This document shows positions 8,694 through 16,870 of a DNA stretch of 64,000 nucleotides, piece after piece. How positions within the stretch are numbered: position 1 is the first letter of the stretch; each line of letters opens with the position of its first letter. The translations under genes and the position numbers were made by a program. Below the pieces are notes generated by a model. The model ran no database searches, was not told the origin of the DNA, and saw nothing but the letters and a program-made list of their open reading frames with translations. The stretch spans positions 2,791,001-2,855,000 of the forward strand of contig NZ_CP064048.1 of the NCBI RefSeq assembly GCF_020923495.1, given 5' to 3'. The DNA is from Brevibacillus sedimenti. Its GTDB lineage: Bacteria > Bacillota > Bacilli > Brevibacillales > Brevibacillaceae.

Positions 8694-9182
8694 ATGGACG
8701 CAACCAGGACACAAAAGGCGGAACAGCAGGGCACGGCAGGCTTGTCGGCCGGGCAGCAGGGCAGTGCAAAAGCGCTGGCGCTCGCCAAGGTGGGAGAAGT
8801 GGCTTTCTGGGGGACGGTTGTGTGGGGGCTGGTCCGCGCTGCCGCCCATTATCTGAACTTCACGCCATACGGCGTGGAAGCGTTCGCCCGGCCGATTCTC
8901 GGCATGGTGAGGGCAAACTCCTGGGCGGGCGTCGGACTGGGGGCGCTGATGCTGCTCGTGGAGACGATCGTGGCTGTCTTCTTGTATTCGCTAGTGTTCG
9001 GCAAAATCCGCTTGTGGTGGTTCGGGTTGCTGTACGGCCTGATCCTTTTTGCCGTGGCAGGGTACTTCTTTCGCATCGGCAATTGGAATCAAGCGACGCT
9101 CAGCACCGAACTGGCCTGGTATCTGTCATTCGGCCTGTTTGCCGGGATGTCAATCTCGCTGGAGCAATCAGACAAAGCCTGA
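8694..9182 (+). CDS. yqhR: YqhR-family membrane protein
   Basis: This 162-residue protein has a polar Gln/Ala-rich N-terminus of about 27 residues and then four membrane helices. Gene order (yqhP, yqhQ, divergent yqhR, aroQ) supports the name; the function is unknown. ATG 8694 is preferred because TGAGGTGA ends six bases before it; GTG 8685 and ATG 8688 overlap that site. A short inverted repeat AATTGT-CA-ACAATT lies at 8634-8647 between the divergent starts. Confidence 0.75.
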   Translation: MDATRTQKAEQQGTAGLSAGQQGSAKALALAKVGEVAFWGTVVWGLVRAAAHYLNFTPYGVEAFARPILGMVRANSWAGVGLGALMLLVETIVAVFLYSLVFGKIRLWWFGLLYGLILFAVAGYFFRIGNWNQATLSTELAWYLSFGLFAGMSISLEQSDKA

Positions 9183-9282
9183 TGCTGTTCAAGCCCTTCC
9201 TCTGTGTGGTAAAATATTTCTCTAGTAAAAATCTTTTTACAAAAAGATGTTCAACTGAATCTCACACGGGGAGGAATGGACG

Positions 9283-9723
9283 ATGGTATCCGTCCTGCTG
9301 CTGAACGGCCCGAACCTCAACCTCCTGGGGAAGCGGGAACCTGACGTGTACGGAAGCGAGACGCTGGACGACGTGCTTGCTCGGCTGGAAAAAGTGATGG
9401 AGGAACTGGGCGGCAGGCTGGAACACTGTCAGTCCAACCATGAAGGCGTCTTGATCGACGCCATTCACCGGGCTAAAGGGGTGCACGACGGCATCGTGAT
9501 CAATCCCGGCGCCTTCACCCATTACAGCTACGCACTGCGGGACGCGCTGGCAGGGGTGGCGCTGCCGACGATCGAGGTACATATTTCCAACGTTCACGCC
9601 CGCGAGCCGTTCCGCCATCAGTCTGTCATCGCGCCGGTCGTGCTGGGACAGGTGGTCGGACTGGGAACGGACGGATACGAATGGGCGCTGCGCGCACTGG
9701 TCCGCAAACTGACGCAGGGATAA
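9283..9723 (+). CDS. aroQ: Type II 3-dehydroquinate dehydratase
   Basis: This 146-residue enzyme dehydrates 3-dehydroquinate to 3-dehydroshikimate, step three of the shikimate pathway, as a cytoplasmic dodecamer. [20 protein letters not shown] holds the N-terminal signature with the catalytic Tyr, NPGAFTHYS forms part of the active site, and [15 protein letters not shown] carries the catalytic His region. Full family length. It lies 38 bases upstream of the Xaa-Pro dipeptidase gene. Confidence 0.96.
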   Translation: MVSVLLLNGPNLNLLGKREPDVYGSETLDDVLARLEKVMEELGGRLEHCQSNHEGVLIDAIHRAKGVHDGIVINPGAFTHYSYALRDALAGVALPTIEVHISNVHAREPFRHQSVIAPVVLGQVVGLGTDGYEWALRALVRKLTQG

Positions 9724-9760
9724 AGGCACGGAAGAACAAAAAATCAAAGGGGAGAGGGTC

Positions 9761-10831
9761 ATGGAACAACGGCTTGTGAGACTTCGCGACGCCTTGTCGC
9801 AGCTCGGCGCAGATGCGCTGATTACGGAAAAGAAGGAAAACCGGTTTTACTTGAGCGGCTTTACCGGCTCCACCGGCTGGGTGATCGTGACGGAAAAAGA
9901 GGCATTTCTCGTCACTGACTTCCGCTACATCGAGCAGGCGCAGGAGCAGGCGCCCCATTTTCGTGTGGTCAACAACGAACGCAAACCGGTGGAAGCGATC
10001 GCCCGCGTGCTGAAGGAAGCGGGCGTAAAGCGGCTTGCCTTTGAGAGCAGCGTGTCGTTTGGCACCTATCAGGAATGGAGCAAGGCGTTTGACGGTGTCG
10101 AGCTTGTGCCGACGAGCGGTCTGATGGAAAAACTGCGCATGTACAAGGACCCCTCCGAGCTGGCGATCATCCGCGAAGCAGTGCGCATCGCCGACGAGGC
10201 GTACCAGCATATTCAGGGCTACATCAAACCGGGCGTCCGCGAGGTGGACGTGGCGTTGGAGCTGGAGTTTTTCATGCGCAAACGCGGTGCGGAAGCTGCT
10301 GCGTTTGACATCATCGTGGCGTCCGGTGTGCGCGGGGCACTGCCGCACGGGCGAGCCAGCGAGAAGGTCATCCAGGCGGGCGAAATGGTCACGCTGGACT
10401 TCGGTGCGGCCTACAAAGGATACAACTCCGACATCACCCGCACCCTGTCCGTCGGGGAACCGGACCCCAAGCTGAAGGAGATTTACGACATCGTCCTGCG
10501 CGCCCAGATCGCCGGAGTAGCGGCCTTGAAACCGGGTGTGACCGGCAAGGAAGCGGATGCTGTCACGCGCGAGATCATCACTGCCGCGGGCTACGGAGAC
10601 GCGTACGGACACAGCGCGGGTCACGGCCTGGGCGTGGAAGTGCATGAGCTGCCCAATCTGTCGACGGTGAGTCCCTTCGTGCTGGAACCGGGCATGCTGG
10701 TCACGATGGAGCCGGGCATCTACATCAGCGGCCTTGGCGGGGTGCGCATCGAGGACGACGTGCTGATCACCGCGGACGGCCACGAGGTACTGACAACCTC
10801 GACGAAAGAGTTGCTCATTTTGCCGGTCTAA
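9761..10831 (+). CDS. pepQ: Xaa-Pro dipeptidase/aminopeptidase (M24)
   Basis: This 356-residue cytoplasmic metallopeptidase cleaves Xaa-Pro bonds. An N-terminal creatinase-like domain (about 1-125) precedes the M24 pita-bread domain. The five ligands of the dinuclear metal site are visible: two Asp in TLDFGAAYKGYNSDITRT, His in HSAGHGLGVEVHE, Glu in TMEPGIYI and Glu in GVRIEDDVL. It corresponds to yqhT between aroQ and efp in Bacillus. Confidence 0.93.
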   Translation: MEQRLVRLRDALSQLGADALITEKKENRFYLSGFTGSTGWVIVTEKEAFLVTDFRYIEQAQEQAPHFRVVNNERKPVEAIARVLKEAGVKRLAFESSVSFGTYQEWSKAFDGVELVPTSGLMEKLRMYKDPSELAIIREAVRIADEAYQHIQGYIKPGVREVDVALELEFFMRKRGAEAAAFDIIVASGVRGALPHGRASEKVIQAGEMVTLDFGAAYKGYNSDITRTLSVGEPDPKLKEIYDIVLRAQIAGVAALKPGVTGKEADAVTREIITAAGYGDAYGHSAGHGLGVEVHELPNLSTVSPFVLEPGMLVTMEPGIYISGLGGVRIEDDVLITADGHEVLTTSTKELLILPV

Positions 10832-10871
10832 TTTATACTAGTTGTGTTATTCGTTGATTGGGAGGACTACC

Positions 10872-11429
10872 ATGATTTCTGTGAACGACTTTCGTACTGG
10901 TTTGACCATCGAAGTAGATGGCAACATTTATCAGGTAATCGAATTCCAACACGTAAAGCCCGGGAAAGGTGCAGCTTTCGTTCGTTCCAAGCTGCGCAAC
11001 CTGCGCAACGGCAACATCACGGAAATGACGTTCCGTGGCGGTGAAAAGGTGAACCCGGCCCGCATTGAAACATCGACAATGCAGTACCTGTACAACAGCG
11101 GTGACGAGTACACCTTCATGAATACCGAGACGTACGAGCAGATCACGTTCACGCGTCAGCAAATTGAGCGCGAACTGAAATTCCTCAAGGAAAACATGAA
11201 CGTACAGATCATGCAGTACAACGGTGAGACCATCGGTATTCAACTGCCGAACACGGTTGAATTGGTAGTGACCGAGTGCGAGCCGGGCGTAAAAGGCGAC
11301 ACTGCGTCCAACGTGACGAAAAAGGCAACGCTGGAAACCGGCTTTGTGGTCAACGTGCCGCTGTTCGTAGAAGAAGGCGACAAGCTGATCATCGACACGC
11401 GCACGGAACAATACGTTTCCCGCGCATAA
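10872..11429 (+). CDS. efp: Translation elongation factor P
   Basis: EF-P binds stalled ribosomes and helps form Pro-Pro bonds. At 185 residues it is the usual length. The loop [10 protein letters not shown] places Lys32 at the modified position (5-aminopentanolylated in B. subtilis). The KOW-like N-terminal domain and two OB domains are intact. ATG 10872 follows GGAGGACTACC; an upstream in-frame start at 10842 has no ribosome site. A strong terminator follows at 11448. Confidence 0.97.
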   Translation: MISVNDFRTGLTIEVDGNIYQVIEFQHVKPGKGAAFVRSKLRNLRNGNITEMTFRGGEKVNPARIETSTMQYLYNSGDEYTFMNTETYEQITFTRQQIERELKFLKENMNVQIMQYNGETIGIQLPNTVELVVTECEPGVKGDTASNVTKKATLETGFVVNVPLFVEEGDKLIIDTRTEQYVSRA

Positions 11430-11447
11430 ACGCGGATGTTTGCACGT

Positions 11448-11480
11448 AAGGCTGTACCCAAACAGGGTACAGCCTTTTTT
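11448..11480 (+). terminator. Rho-independent terminator of efp
   Basis: AAGGCTGTACCC (11448-11459) pairs with GGGTACAGCCTT (11465-11476), followed by T residues. Confidence 0.92.
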
Positions 11481-11513
11481 CTTTGCCGGATTGTCAACAC
11501 ACTGAGCGGACGG

Positions 11514-11960
11514 TTACGTCCGTCCGCCAAACCACTCACACAGCTTGAGAACAAATGCGGTGATGCCCGCCGCCATCAAGGGCCCGACAGGGATGCCGCG
11601 CAAAAAGACGATGCCAAAAATGGAGCCGATCACCAGACCGACGATGATGTGCGGCTCGGCGCGCAGCAGGTCAAGCCCCTTTCCGTTCATCCACGTGGCG
11701 ATGGCGCCGCCTGCCATGGCGAGCAGGCCCATCACTGTCGTAAACAACGGCGTTACATCCCGCCAGGAAATCTTTTCGTTGGCGAACGGCACCAGCACGG
11801 AGATGGTCAAAAACAACAGGCCCAGTTCCAGCCCGCGCCGTTCGACGGCGGGAAAAAATCGCTCCAGTGCGGTCAGTTTTAACACCAGCAGGATGCTGGC
11901 GGCTGTGGCGATGATCGGCGATCGTCCGAGCAGCCCGATCACGATCAGGATGACAAGCAT
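11514..11960 (-). CDS. UPF0756/DUF441 membrane protein
   Basis: This protein of about 148 residues has four to five membrane helices and the DUF441 features: an N-terminal [11 protein letters not shown] helix and a Gly-rich segment, [19 protein letters not shown], at the end. The ATG at 11960 is chosen over 11987 because AGGAG lies five bases upstream. The function is unknown; a YtwI-like label would fit. Confidence 0.8.
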   Translation of the reverse strand: MLVILIVIGLLGRSPIIATAASILLVLKLTALERFFPAVERRGLELGLLFLTISVLVPFANEKISWRDVTPLFTTVMGLLAMAGGAIATWMNGKGLDLLRAEPHIIVGLVIGSIFGIVFLRGIPVGPLMAAGITAFVLKLCEWFGGRT

Positions 11961-12014
11961 CACTTCTCCTGGCATCATCGGCATCAAAACCCCTGTCCCT
12001 GTTCTGCTTACACT

Positions 12015-12731
12015 TTATGAGACAAGGGTTGGGAGTATGCGTCGATCCTTCACCACCGGAACCAACTGGTAGCGGTCGATCTGGGAGCAGAAGCGGATGT
12101 CTTCCTCGCAGTGGTGCTGGGTCAGCCGTTTGCCCGTGGTGGTGCGAGCCATCACCTCTTCCAGCCGGTCGCATACGTACAGATAGCTCGCTTTCAGCGC
12201 CTCCCCCAGGTCACACACCTGGATGTGGGGGCGCATTTGTTGTGCTGTGTGGATCATCAGGCCGGCCGCCAGTCCGTCCTCCAGGGCGAACTCGGAGCGA
12301 GTGCCGGCACAGTACAGCGTGATGTCCAGTTTGTGCGACAGGGCGTACCGGATACAGGAGGTGGCATTCAAAAAACAGCCGATGACAAGAACCTGGGCCC
12401 GCTCGGCTTTTTGAATCGCGCGAGTGCCGTTGGTCGTGGTGAGAACCAACTGCCGTCCGACACTGGTCTGTCGGGCCAGCTCGGTCGGCGAATTGTTGCA
12501 GTCGAAATCGGCGATCTTGCGGCAGTGCCGTTCACCGGCAAGAACGCTTTCGGCCGAGCGCAGCGCGTGGGCCTGGCCGATCGTCTCCACCGGGAGGACC
12601 TCTTGAAATCCGCTGCCTAAAGCGGTGACGATCGTGCTGGAGGCACGCAGCACGTCGATCACCACGACGACGCGGTTGCTGATTTGATCAAAACGTATCT
12701 CCTCCACGGTCGGCACCACCGCTATTCTCAT
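12015..12731 (-). CDS. comB: 2-phosphosulfolactate phosphatase (ComB family)
   Basis: This 238-residue enzyme is expected to dephosphorylate 2-phospho-3-sulfolactate to 3-sulfolactate with Mg(II). DVLRASSTIVTALGSG near the N-terminus and TTNGTRAIQKA (about residues 98-108) are the family motifs. Its start overlaps the stop of the upstream comA by four bases (ATGA), so they are translationally coupled. Methanogens use this pair for coenzyme M; in spore-forming Bacillus the related yitC/yitD genes are linked to sulfolactate stored in spores, the more likely role here. Confidence 0.9.
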   Translation of the reverse strand: MRIAVVPTVEEIRFDQISNRVVVVIDVLRASSTIVTALGSGFQEVLPVETIGQAHALRSAESVLAGERHCRKIADFDCNNSPTELARQTSVGRQLVLTTTNGTRAIQKAERAQVLVIGCFLNATSCIRYALSHKLDITLYCAGTRSEFALEDGLAAGLMIHTAQQMRPHIQVCDLGEALKASYLYVCDRLEEVMARTTTGKRLTQHHCEEDIRFCSQIDRYQLVPVVKDRRILPTLVS

Positions 12732-13558
12732 GGAGCGATCCTCCTTCCCTCCAGCAAAGCCGCCGTATCCGCCCGCAAGCCCCGGCGCAGGGTCTCCACG
12801 GCGAGGATGTCTGTATAGGCGACGTTTCCCAAATTGACGTCACACCCCAGGGTGCGGATCAAGGCCACCTGCTGTTCCTTGTGCGGCGCCTCCCAGATCA
12901 GCCGACAGGCAAGGTCCCCGGCCGCCTGGGCGATCTCCTGCACAAACGCGTGATCCACCATGCCTTCGCAGTCAAACACGCCGACTGTTCCGCTCTCCCG
13001 CGCTTCCACGATCACGTAGCTGGCGCCCGCGCGCACATCCTGTTCCAGCGTGCGCAGCAGATCGTCGCGTTCCGCCCGGAAATGGGCTGCTTTTTTGCCA
13101 AATTCCGTGTATACCGTCAACCCCGCGTCTGCCGCAGCAGCGATTGCCCGACGGCGCATGTCGTCAGAGAGCGGAAAGGTTCCGTCGGAAATCTCCACCG
13201 CGTTGAAACCAAGGTCAAGCAGCCTGGCCATGTACGCTTCCGGTGACGAATGGCGGATGGCAATCTCAAACAGGGTGCCGCCCGGCATGATGTGCAGGTC
13301 AAGTGCCTTGGCGAGCGCCACTTTTTGGTACAGAACACCGGCGGGATAGAGCGTCGAAGTGCCAAACCCCAGTTTGTAAATGTCGATATACGGCGCGGCC
13401 AGTTCCATCAGATCTTGAAAGGTGTTCAGCCCAAGCCCTTTGTCGATGACCATGGTCAATCCGCGGGAGCGCGGTTTGGATTGCCGCTCGCCAAACGGAT
13501 CAGACCAGCTCACGGGCCAGAATGGGATGTCGCTGTCTAGCATTGGCGGTTTCCTCAT
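12728..13558 (-). CDS. comA: Phosphosulfolactate synthase (ComA family)
   Basis: This 276-residue TIM-barrel enzyme should add sulfite to phosphoenolpyruvate to give phosphosulfolactate. Readable motifs are MVIDKGLGLNTFQDL, YIDIYKLGFGTST and HIMPGGTLFEIA, and a C-terminal segment binding the phosphate (LGCDVNLGNVAYTD). It is the first gene of a two-gene minus-strand operon with comB and corresponds to yitD of Bacillus. It diverges from yqhV. Confidence 0.9.
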   Translation of the reverse strand: MRKPPMLDSDIPFWPVSWSDPFGERQSKPRSRGLTMVIDKGLGLNTFQDLMELAAPYIDIYKLGFGTSTLYPAGVLYQKVALAKALDLHIMPGGTLFEIAIRHSSPEAYMARLLDLGFNAVEISDGTFPLSDDMRRRAIAAAADAGLTVYTEFGKKAAHFRAERDDLLRTLEQDVRAGASYVIVEARESGTVGVFDCEGMVDHAFVQEIAQAAGDLACRLIWEAPHKEQQVALIRTLGCDVNLGNVAYTDILAVETLRRGLRADTAALLEGRRIAP

Positions 13559-13702
13559 TTCTTTTTAGGCGTTTGCTTCAGTGTATGTAGGCGGCCGAAA
13601 AGGAGTGAGCCAATCGCCCATAGGCTATTGCCCAGCCAAAAGGTGTGATGAAACCGGCGAGGACGGGCATAGAGTGAGGAAGAGGAGGGAGGACGAGGCT
13701 GG

Positions 13703-13966
13703 ATGTGGGAAAAAGCGATACTCGGGATGGCTGCGCTCAGGATGATGTCCGGAACGCTTGAACTGTTGGTCGCCCTGCTGATCTTGAAGGTGAACCAAGT
13801 GGAAAAGGCCCTGCTGATCAACTCCAGTCTGGCAATCGTGGGGCCGCTGGTGCTGCTGACGACCACGACCGTCGGGTTGATCGGCATGTCGGACCGGATT
13901 AGTTTCACCAAAATTGCCTGGATCTTCCTCGGCATCGTCTGCATCTTTATCGGCGTGCGCAAGTAA
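13703..13966 (+). CDS. yqhV: YqhV-family small membrane protein
   Basis: This 87-residue protein has three membrane helices (MAALRMMSGTLELLVALLI, INSSLAIVGPLVLLTTTTV and FTKIAWIFLGIVCIFIGV). A short hydrophobic protein just upstream of the spoIIIA operon is YqhV (DUF2619) in Bacillus. Its function is unknown. GGACGAGG precedes the ATG. Confidence 0.8.
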   Translation: MWEKAILGMAALRMMSGTLELLVALLILKVNQVEKALLINSSLAIVGPLVLLTTTTVGLIGMSDRISFTKIAWIFLGIVCIFIGVRK

Positions 13967-14053
13967 GCGGACATGTTCGGCAGATTGGATTGGTAACCAG
14001 AACGTCTTTCGGGAACAATAGGGCAAGCACCGGTTAGAGGAGGGAAGCCCATC

Positions 14054-14548
14054 ATGTTGGAAACGTTGGAAAACCGCATTGCCTATCTGCGCGGATTGGC
14101 GGAAGGACTGGACATACAGGAGAACAGCCGCGAGGGAAAGATTCTCGCGGAGATGATTGAACTGGTCGACGACATCTACGGTGCGTTCCGCGAGCTGCAC
14201 GCCCGCGTGGAAGAAACGGAGCGTTACGCGGAGGCCATCGACGAAGACCTGGAAGACGTGGAGCTGTACCTGTTCAACGACGATGAGGCCCTGTACGAGA
14301 CCGTAGAGGACTGTTCCGTGGATGGGCAGGCAGCGTACGAGTCATTCGCCGATCACGATGACGATGAGGATGCGCATTTGTACGAGACAGGAGAGCGTGA
14401 TCACGTCTTGTCGTCGCACGCCCTTGAGTGTCCATCCTGCCGGGAGGTTCTCTTTTTTCACGAAGGTGTGGACGGTGAAGGCTACCACCACTACATCGTC
14501 GAGCCGTATCGCGACGAAGCCGAGTACGAGCCGATCAACCCGACATGA
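14054..14548 (+). CDS. CD1247 N-terminal-domain acidic protein
   Basis: This 164-residue protein is very acidic. The N-terminal 75 residues (LETLENRIAYLRGLAEGLDI onward) are probably helical and match the CD1247 N-terminal domain found near sporulation genes in Clostridia and Bacilli. The C-terminal part has a CPSC pair (ALECPSCREVLFF), which could be half of a zinc ribbon, and then a His/Tyr-rich end. GAGGAGGGAAG precedes the ATG. Its position between yqhV and spoIIIAA suggests a sporulation link, but the function is unknown. Confidence 0.75.
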   Translation: MLETLENRIAYLRGLAEGLDIQENSREGKILAEMIELVDDIYGAFRELHARVEETERYAEAIDEDLEDVELYLFNDDEALYETVEDCSVDGQAAYESFADHDDDEDAHLYETGERDHVLSSHALECPSCREVLFFHEGVDGEGYHHYIVEPYRDEAEYEPINPT

Positions 14549-14636
14549 GTACATCGATTCCGGCAGACATACGAGCTCGCGGCCGGATTTGCCGGTCAAT
14601 CTGGCTTGTCTCTTCGCATGCGCGTCTGCCGTTTGG

Positions 14637-14662
14637 CGCTTGCCCTGCGGCAGGCGTTTTTT
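14637..14662 (+). terminator. Terminator upstream of the spoIIIA operon
   Basis: CGCTTGCC (14637-14644) pairs with GGCAGGCG (14649-14656) with one G-U pair, followed by six T. It separates the CD1247-type gene from spoIIIA. Confidence 0.8.
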
Positions 14663-14666
14663 CTTG

Positions 14667-14696
14667 GCATAAAACTCGTCCATGGGCGCATAGGAT
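14667..14696 (+). promoter_or_regulatory. Candidate sigma-E promoter of spoIIIA
   Basis: GCATAAA (14667-14673) and CATAGGAT (14689-14696) are separated by a spacer typical of sigma-E promoters (-10 consensus near CATACAAT). spoIIIA is a sigma-E operon in B. subtilis. The match is partial, so this is an inference. Confidence 0.4.
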
Positions 14697-14756
14697 GGAG
14701 GTAAGTCAAAGTGGACAAAGGCTGGCACCACCCGCCAGCCGCAAAAGGAGGGGACG

Positions 14757-15722
14757 ATGGTGAAGGAGATCATGGCGATTTTGCCGGCGTCCGTCCGCAG
14801 CATTCTGACCGCGCTGCCCTCCGCCGTCAGAGAGCATCTGGAGGAGATACGCCTTAGGCAAAATCAGCCGATGGAAATACGTTACGGACAGCAGTCCAGC
14901 TATGTGACGCCTTCCGGCCAGCTGACCGCGATTGCCAGACAGGGGTGGATCTTTTCAGAGGAGCAGGCGGTCAAGCTGCTCAACCAGGTGAGCCAACACT
15001 CGCTATACGCGCTGGAAGAAGAGCTGAAGCGGGGATACATCACCGTCGTCGGCGGCCATCGCATCGGCATCGCCGGCAAAGTGGTGATGGAGAAGGGAGA
15101 AGTAAAAGGCATCCGCGACGTCACCAGCTTCAACATCCGCATCGCCCGCGAGAAAAAAGGGGCGGCACACCGCGTGCTTCCGTTTCTGTTCGAGAATGGA
15201 CGCGTGCACAACACCCTGATCATTTCTCCCCCGCAGTGCGGAAAAACGACGCTGCTGCGCGATATCGCCCGTTCTTTAAGCTACGGCAACGAATGGGCGT
15301 CCAGCCGGAAAGTCGGCATTGTGGACGAGCGTTCCGAATTGGCCGGCTGCTTCAACGGCGTGCCGCAGCGGGACGTCGGACCGCGCACCGATGTGCTGGA
15401 TGCTTGTCCCAAAGCAGTCGGGATGATGATGCTGATTCGCTCGATGTCGCCAGATGTGCTGATCGTCGACGAAATCGGCCGGACCGAAGACGGAGAGGCG
15501 GTGTGGGAGGCAATTCACGCCGGGGTAGCGGTCATCTGCACCGCGCACGGCGCCGATGTCAGCGAAGTGGCTCAGCGACCAACACTGGGCAGGTTGATCC
15601 AGTACGGCGCGTTTTCCCGCTACATCCTGCTCAGCAGGACAAATGGCGTAGGGACGGTCGAAGCGGTTTACGATGGCAGCCTGACTCGGGTGGATAGGGA
15701 GAAAATCGCATGGTTAAGCTGA
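14757..15722 (+). CDS. spoIIIAA: Stage III sporulation protein AA (ATPase)
   Basis: SpoIIIAA is the 321-residue secretion-type ATPase proposed to power or assemble the SpoIIIA-SpoIIQ channel between mother cell and forespore. The Walker A loop SPPQCGKTTLLRD (about residues 157-169) and the Walker B-like DVLIVDEIGRTEDGEA are intact. The start ATG-GTG at 14757 follows AAAAGGAGG. The 3' end overlaps spoIIIAB by 13 bases. Confidence 0.96.
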   Translation: MVKEIMAILPASVRSILTALPSAVREHLEEIRLRQNQPMEIRYGQQSSYVTPSGQLTAIARQGWIFSEEQAVKLLNQVSQHSLYALEEELKRGYITVVGGHRIGIAGKVVMEKGEVKGIRDVTSFNIRIAREKKGAAHRVLPFLFENGRVHNTLIISPPQCGKTTLLRDIARSLSYGNEWASSRKVGIVDERSELAGCFNGVPQRDVGPRTDVLDACPKAVGMMMLIRSMSPDVLIVDEIGRTEDGEAVWEAIHAGVAVICTAHGADVSEVAQRPTLGRLIQYGAFSRYILLSRTNGVGTVEAVYDGSLTRVDREKIAWLS

Positions 15723-16228
15723 TTGGCGCCGTGTTGATTTTGTTCTCCGCGTCCATGATCGGCTGGCAGATCGGCCGCAATTACGCGTTTCGTCCCGTGC
15801 AGCTGCGCGCCCTGCTGGTCGCCTTGCAGATGCTGGAGACGGAAATCGTGTACGGTCTGACCCCCCTGCACCGTGCCTTCGTCAAAATTGGACATCGCGT
15901 ACCGGACGAGGTGGGCCGTCTGTTTTTGACTGCGGCCGAGCTGTTGATCACCGAGCGGGCCCAGACGGCGGAAGACGCCCTCCGGCAGGCGATCGACGCA
16001 CATTGGCCGCAGACAGCACTGCGCAGGCAGGAACGCGATGTGTTGAGCAGCCTGGGGCAGGTTCTCGGCTCGTCCGACCGGGAAGACCAGCAGAAACATT
16101 TGCGCCTTGCCGTCACCCATTTGCGCGGACTGGAAGAAGAGGCGCGCGTAGAGCAAGGGCGGTACGAAAAGATGTACAAAAGCCTCGGCTTCCTGTGCGG
16201 CCTGCTGGTCGTCATCCTGATGTTCTAA
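15710..16228 (+). CDS. spoIIIAB: Stage III sporulation protein AB
   Basis: This 172-residue protein has an N-terminal membrane helix, a cytoplasmic alpha-helical domain resembling type II secretion GspF subunits (LRALLVALQMLETEIVYGLT, then charged helices) and a C-terminal helix (GFLCGLLVVILMF). In the SpoIIIA machine it probably contacts the SpoIIIAA ATPase. It overlaps the upstream gene, so translation is coupled. Confidence 0.94.
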   Translation: MVKLIGAVLILFSASMIGWQIGRNYAFRPVQLRALLVALQMLETEIVYGLTPLHRAFVKIGHRVPDEVGRLFLTAAELLITERAQTAEDALRQAIDAHWPQTALRRQERDVLSSLGQVLGSSDREDQQKHLRLAVTHLRGLEEEARVEQGRYEKMYKSLGFLCGLLVVILMF

Positions 16229-16244
16229 AGGCGAGGTGTTCACA

Positions 16245-16448
16245 GTGGATTTTGATTTGACACCTGTTTTTCAGATCGGGGCGGTTGGGTTTATCACGGC
16301 CATTCTGCACACGGTGCTGAAGCAGGCGGGCAAGGAAGACATCGCGCACTGGGCGACGCTGGTGGGGTTCATCATCGTGCTGTACATGGTGGCTCACTTT
16401 ATTGGCGACCTGTTTTCCGAGGTAAAACGCGTCTTCCTGTTCAACTGA
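16245..16448 (+). CDS. spoIIIAC: Stage III sporulation protein AC
   Basis: SpoIIIAC is a 67-residue protein with two membrane helices (FQIGAVGFITAILHTVL and WATLVGFIIVLYMVAHFI) and a basic end, KRVFLF, as in the family. GTG 16245 is chosen because GCGAGGTG ends seven bases before it; an in-frame GTG at 16236 is part of that site. It lies in the spoIIIAA-AH operon. Confidence 0.93.
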   Translation: MDFDLTPVFQIGAVGFITAILHTVLKQAGKEDIAHWATLVGFIIVLYMVAHFIGDLFSEVKRVFLFN

Positions 16449-16462
16449 GGAGGGAAGGCAGA

Positions 16463-16852
16463 ATGGAAATCGTGCAGATCGTCGGGCTGGGACTGGTGGC
16501 TACGATTCTCGCGCTGGTCATCAAGGAGCAGAAGCCGATGTTCGCCTTTCTTCTGGCGCTTGCCAGCGGAGTGTTCATCTTCTACTTTCTCATCGGCAAG
16601 ATCGCCGAAGTGATCCGCATTCTCGAGAAATTGGCCGTGCAGGCTGATCTGAATCTCGTCTTTCTGGAAACGATCCTCAAAATCATCGGAATTGCCTACA
16701 TTGCCGAATTTGGCGCTCAAATGACGCGGGATGCAGGCCAGGGAGCAATCGCTTCCAAAATTGAGCTGGCGGGCAAGGTGCTGATTCTGGTCATGGCCGT
16801 TCCGATCATTCAAATCATCATCGAAACCGTGATTAACCTATTGCCGGCGTAA
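16463..16852 (+). CDS. spoIIIAD: Stage III sporulation protein AD
   Basis: This 129-residue protein has four membrane helices, with the conserved centre IGIAYIAEFGAQMTRDAGQG and C-terminal VPIIQIIIETVINLLP. It is related in sequence to SpoIIIAC and belongs to the mother-cell membrane part of the channel. GAGGAGGGAAGG precedes the ATG. Confidence 0.95.
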   Translation: MEIVQIVGLGLVATILALVIKEQKPMFAFLLALASGVFIFYFLIGKIAEVIRILEKLAVQADLNLVFLETILKIIGIAYIAEFGAQMTRDAGQGAIASKIELAGKVLILVMAVPIIQIIIETVINLLPA

Positions 16853-16870
16853 GGGAGAGGAGGGATGCAG

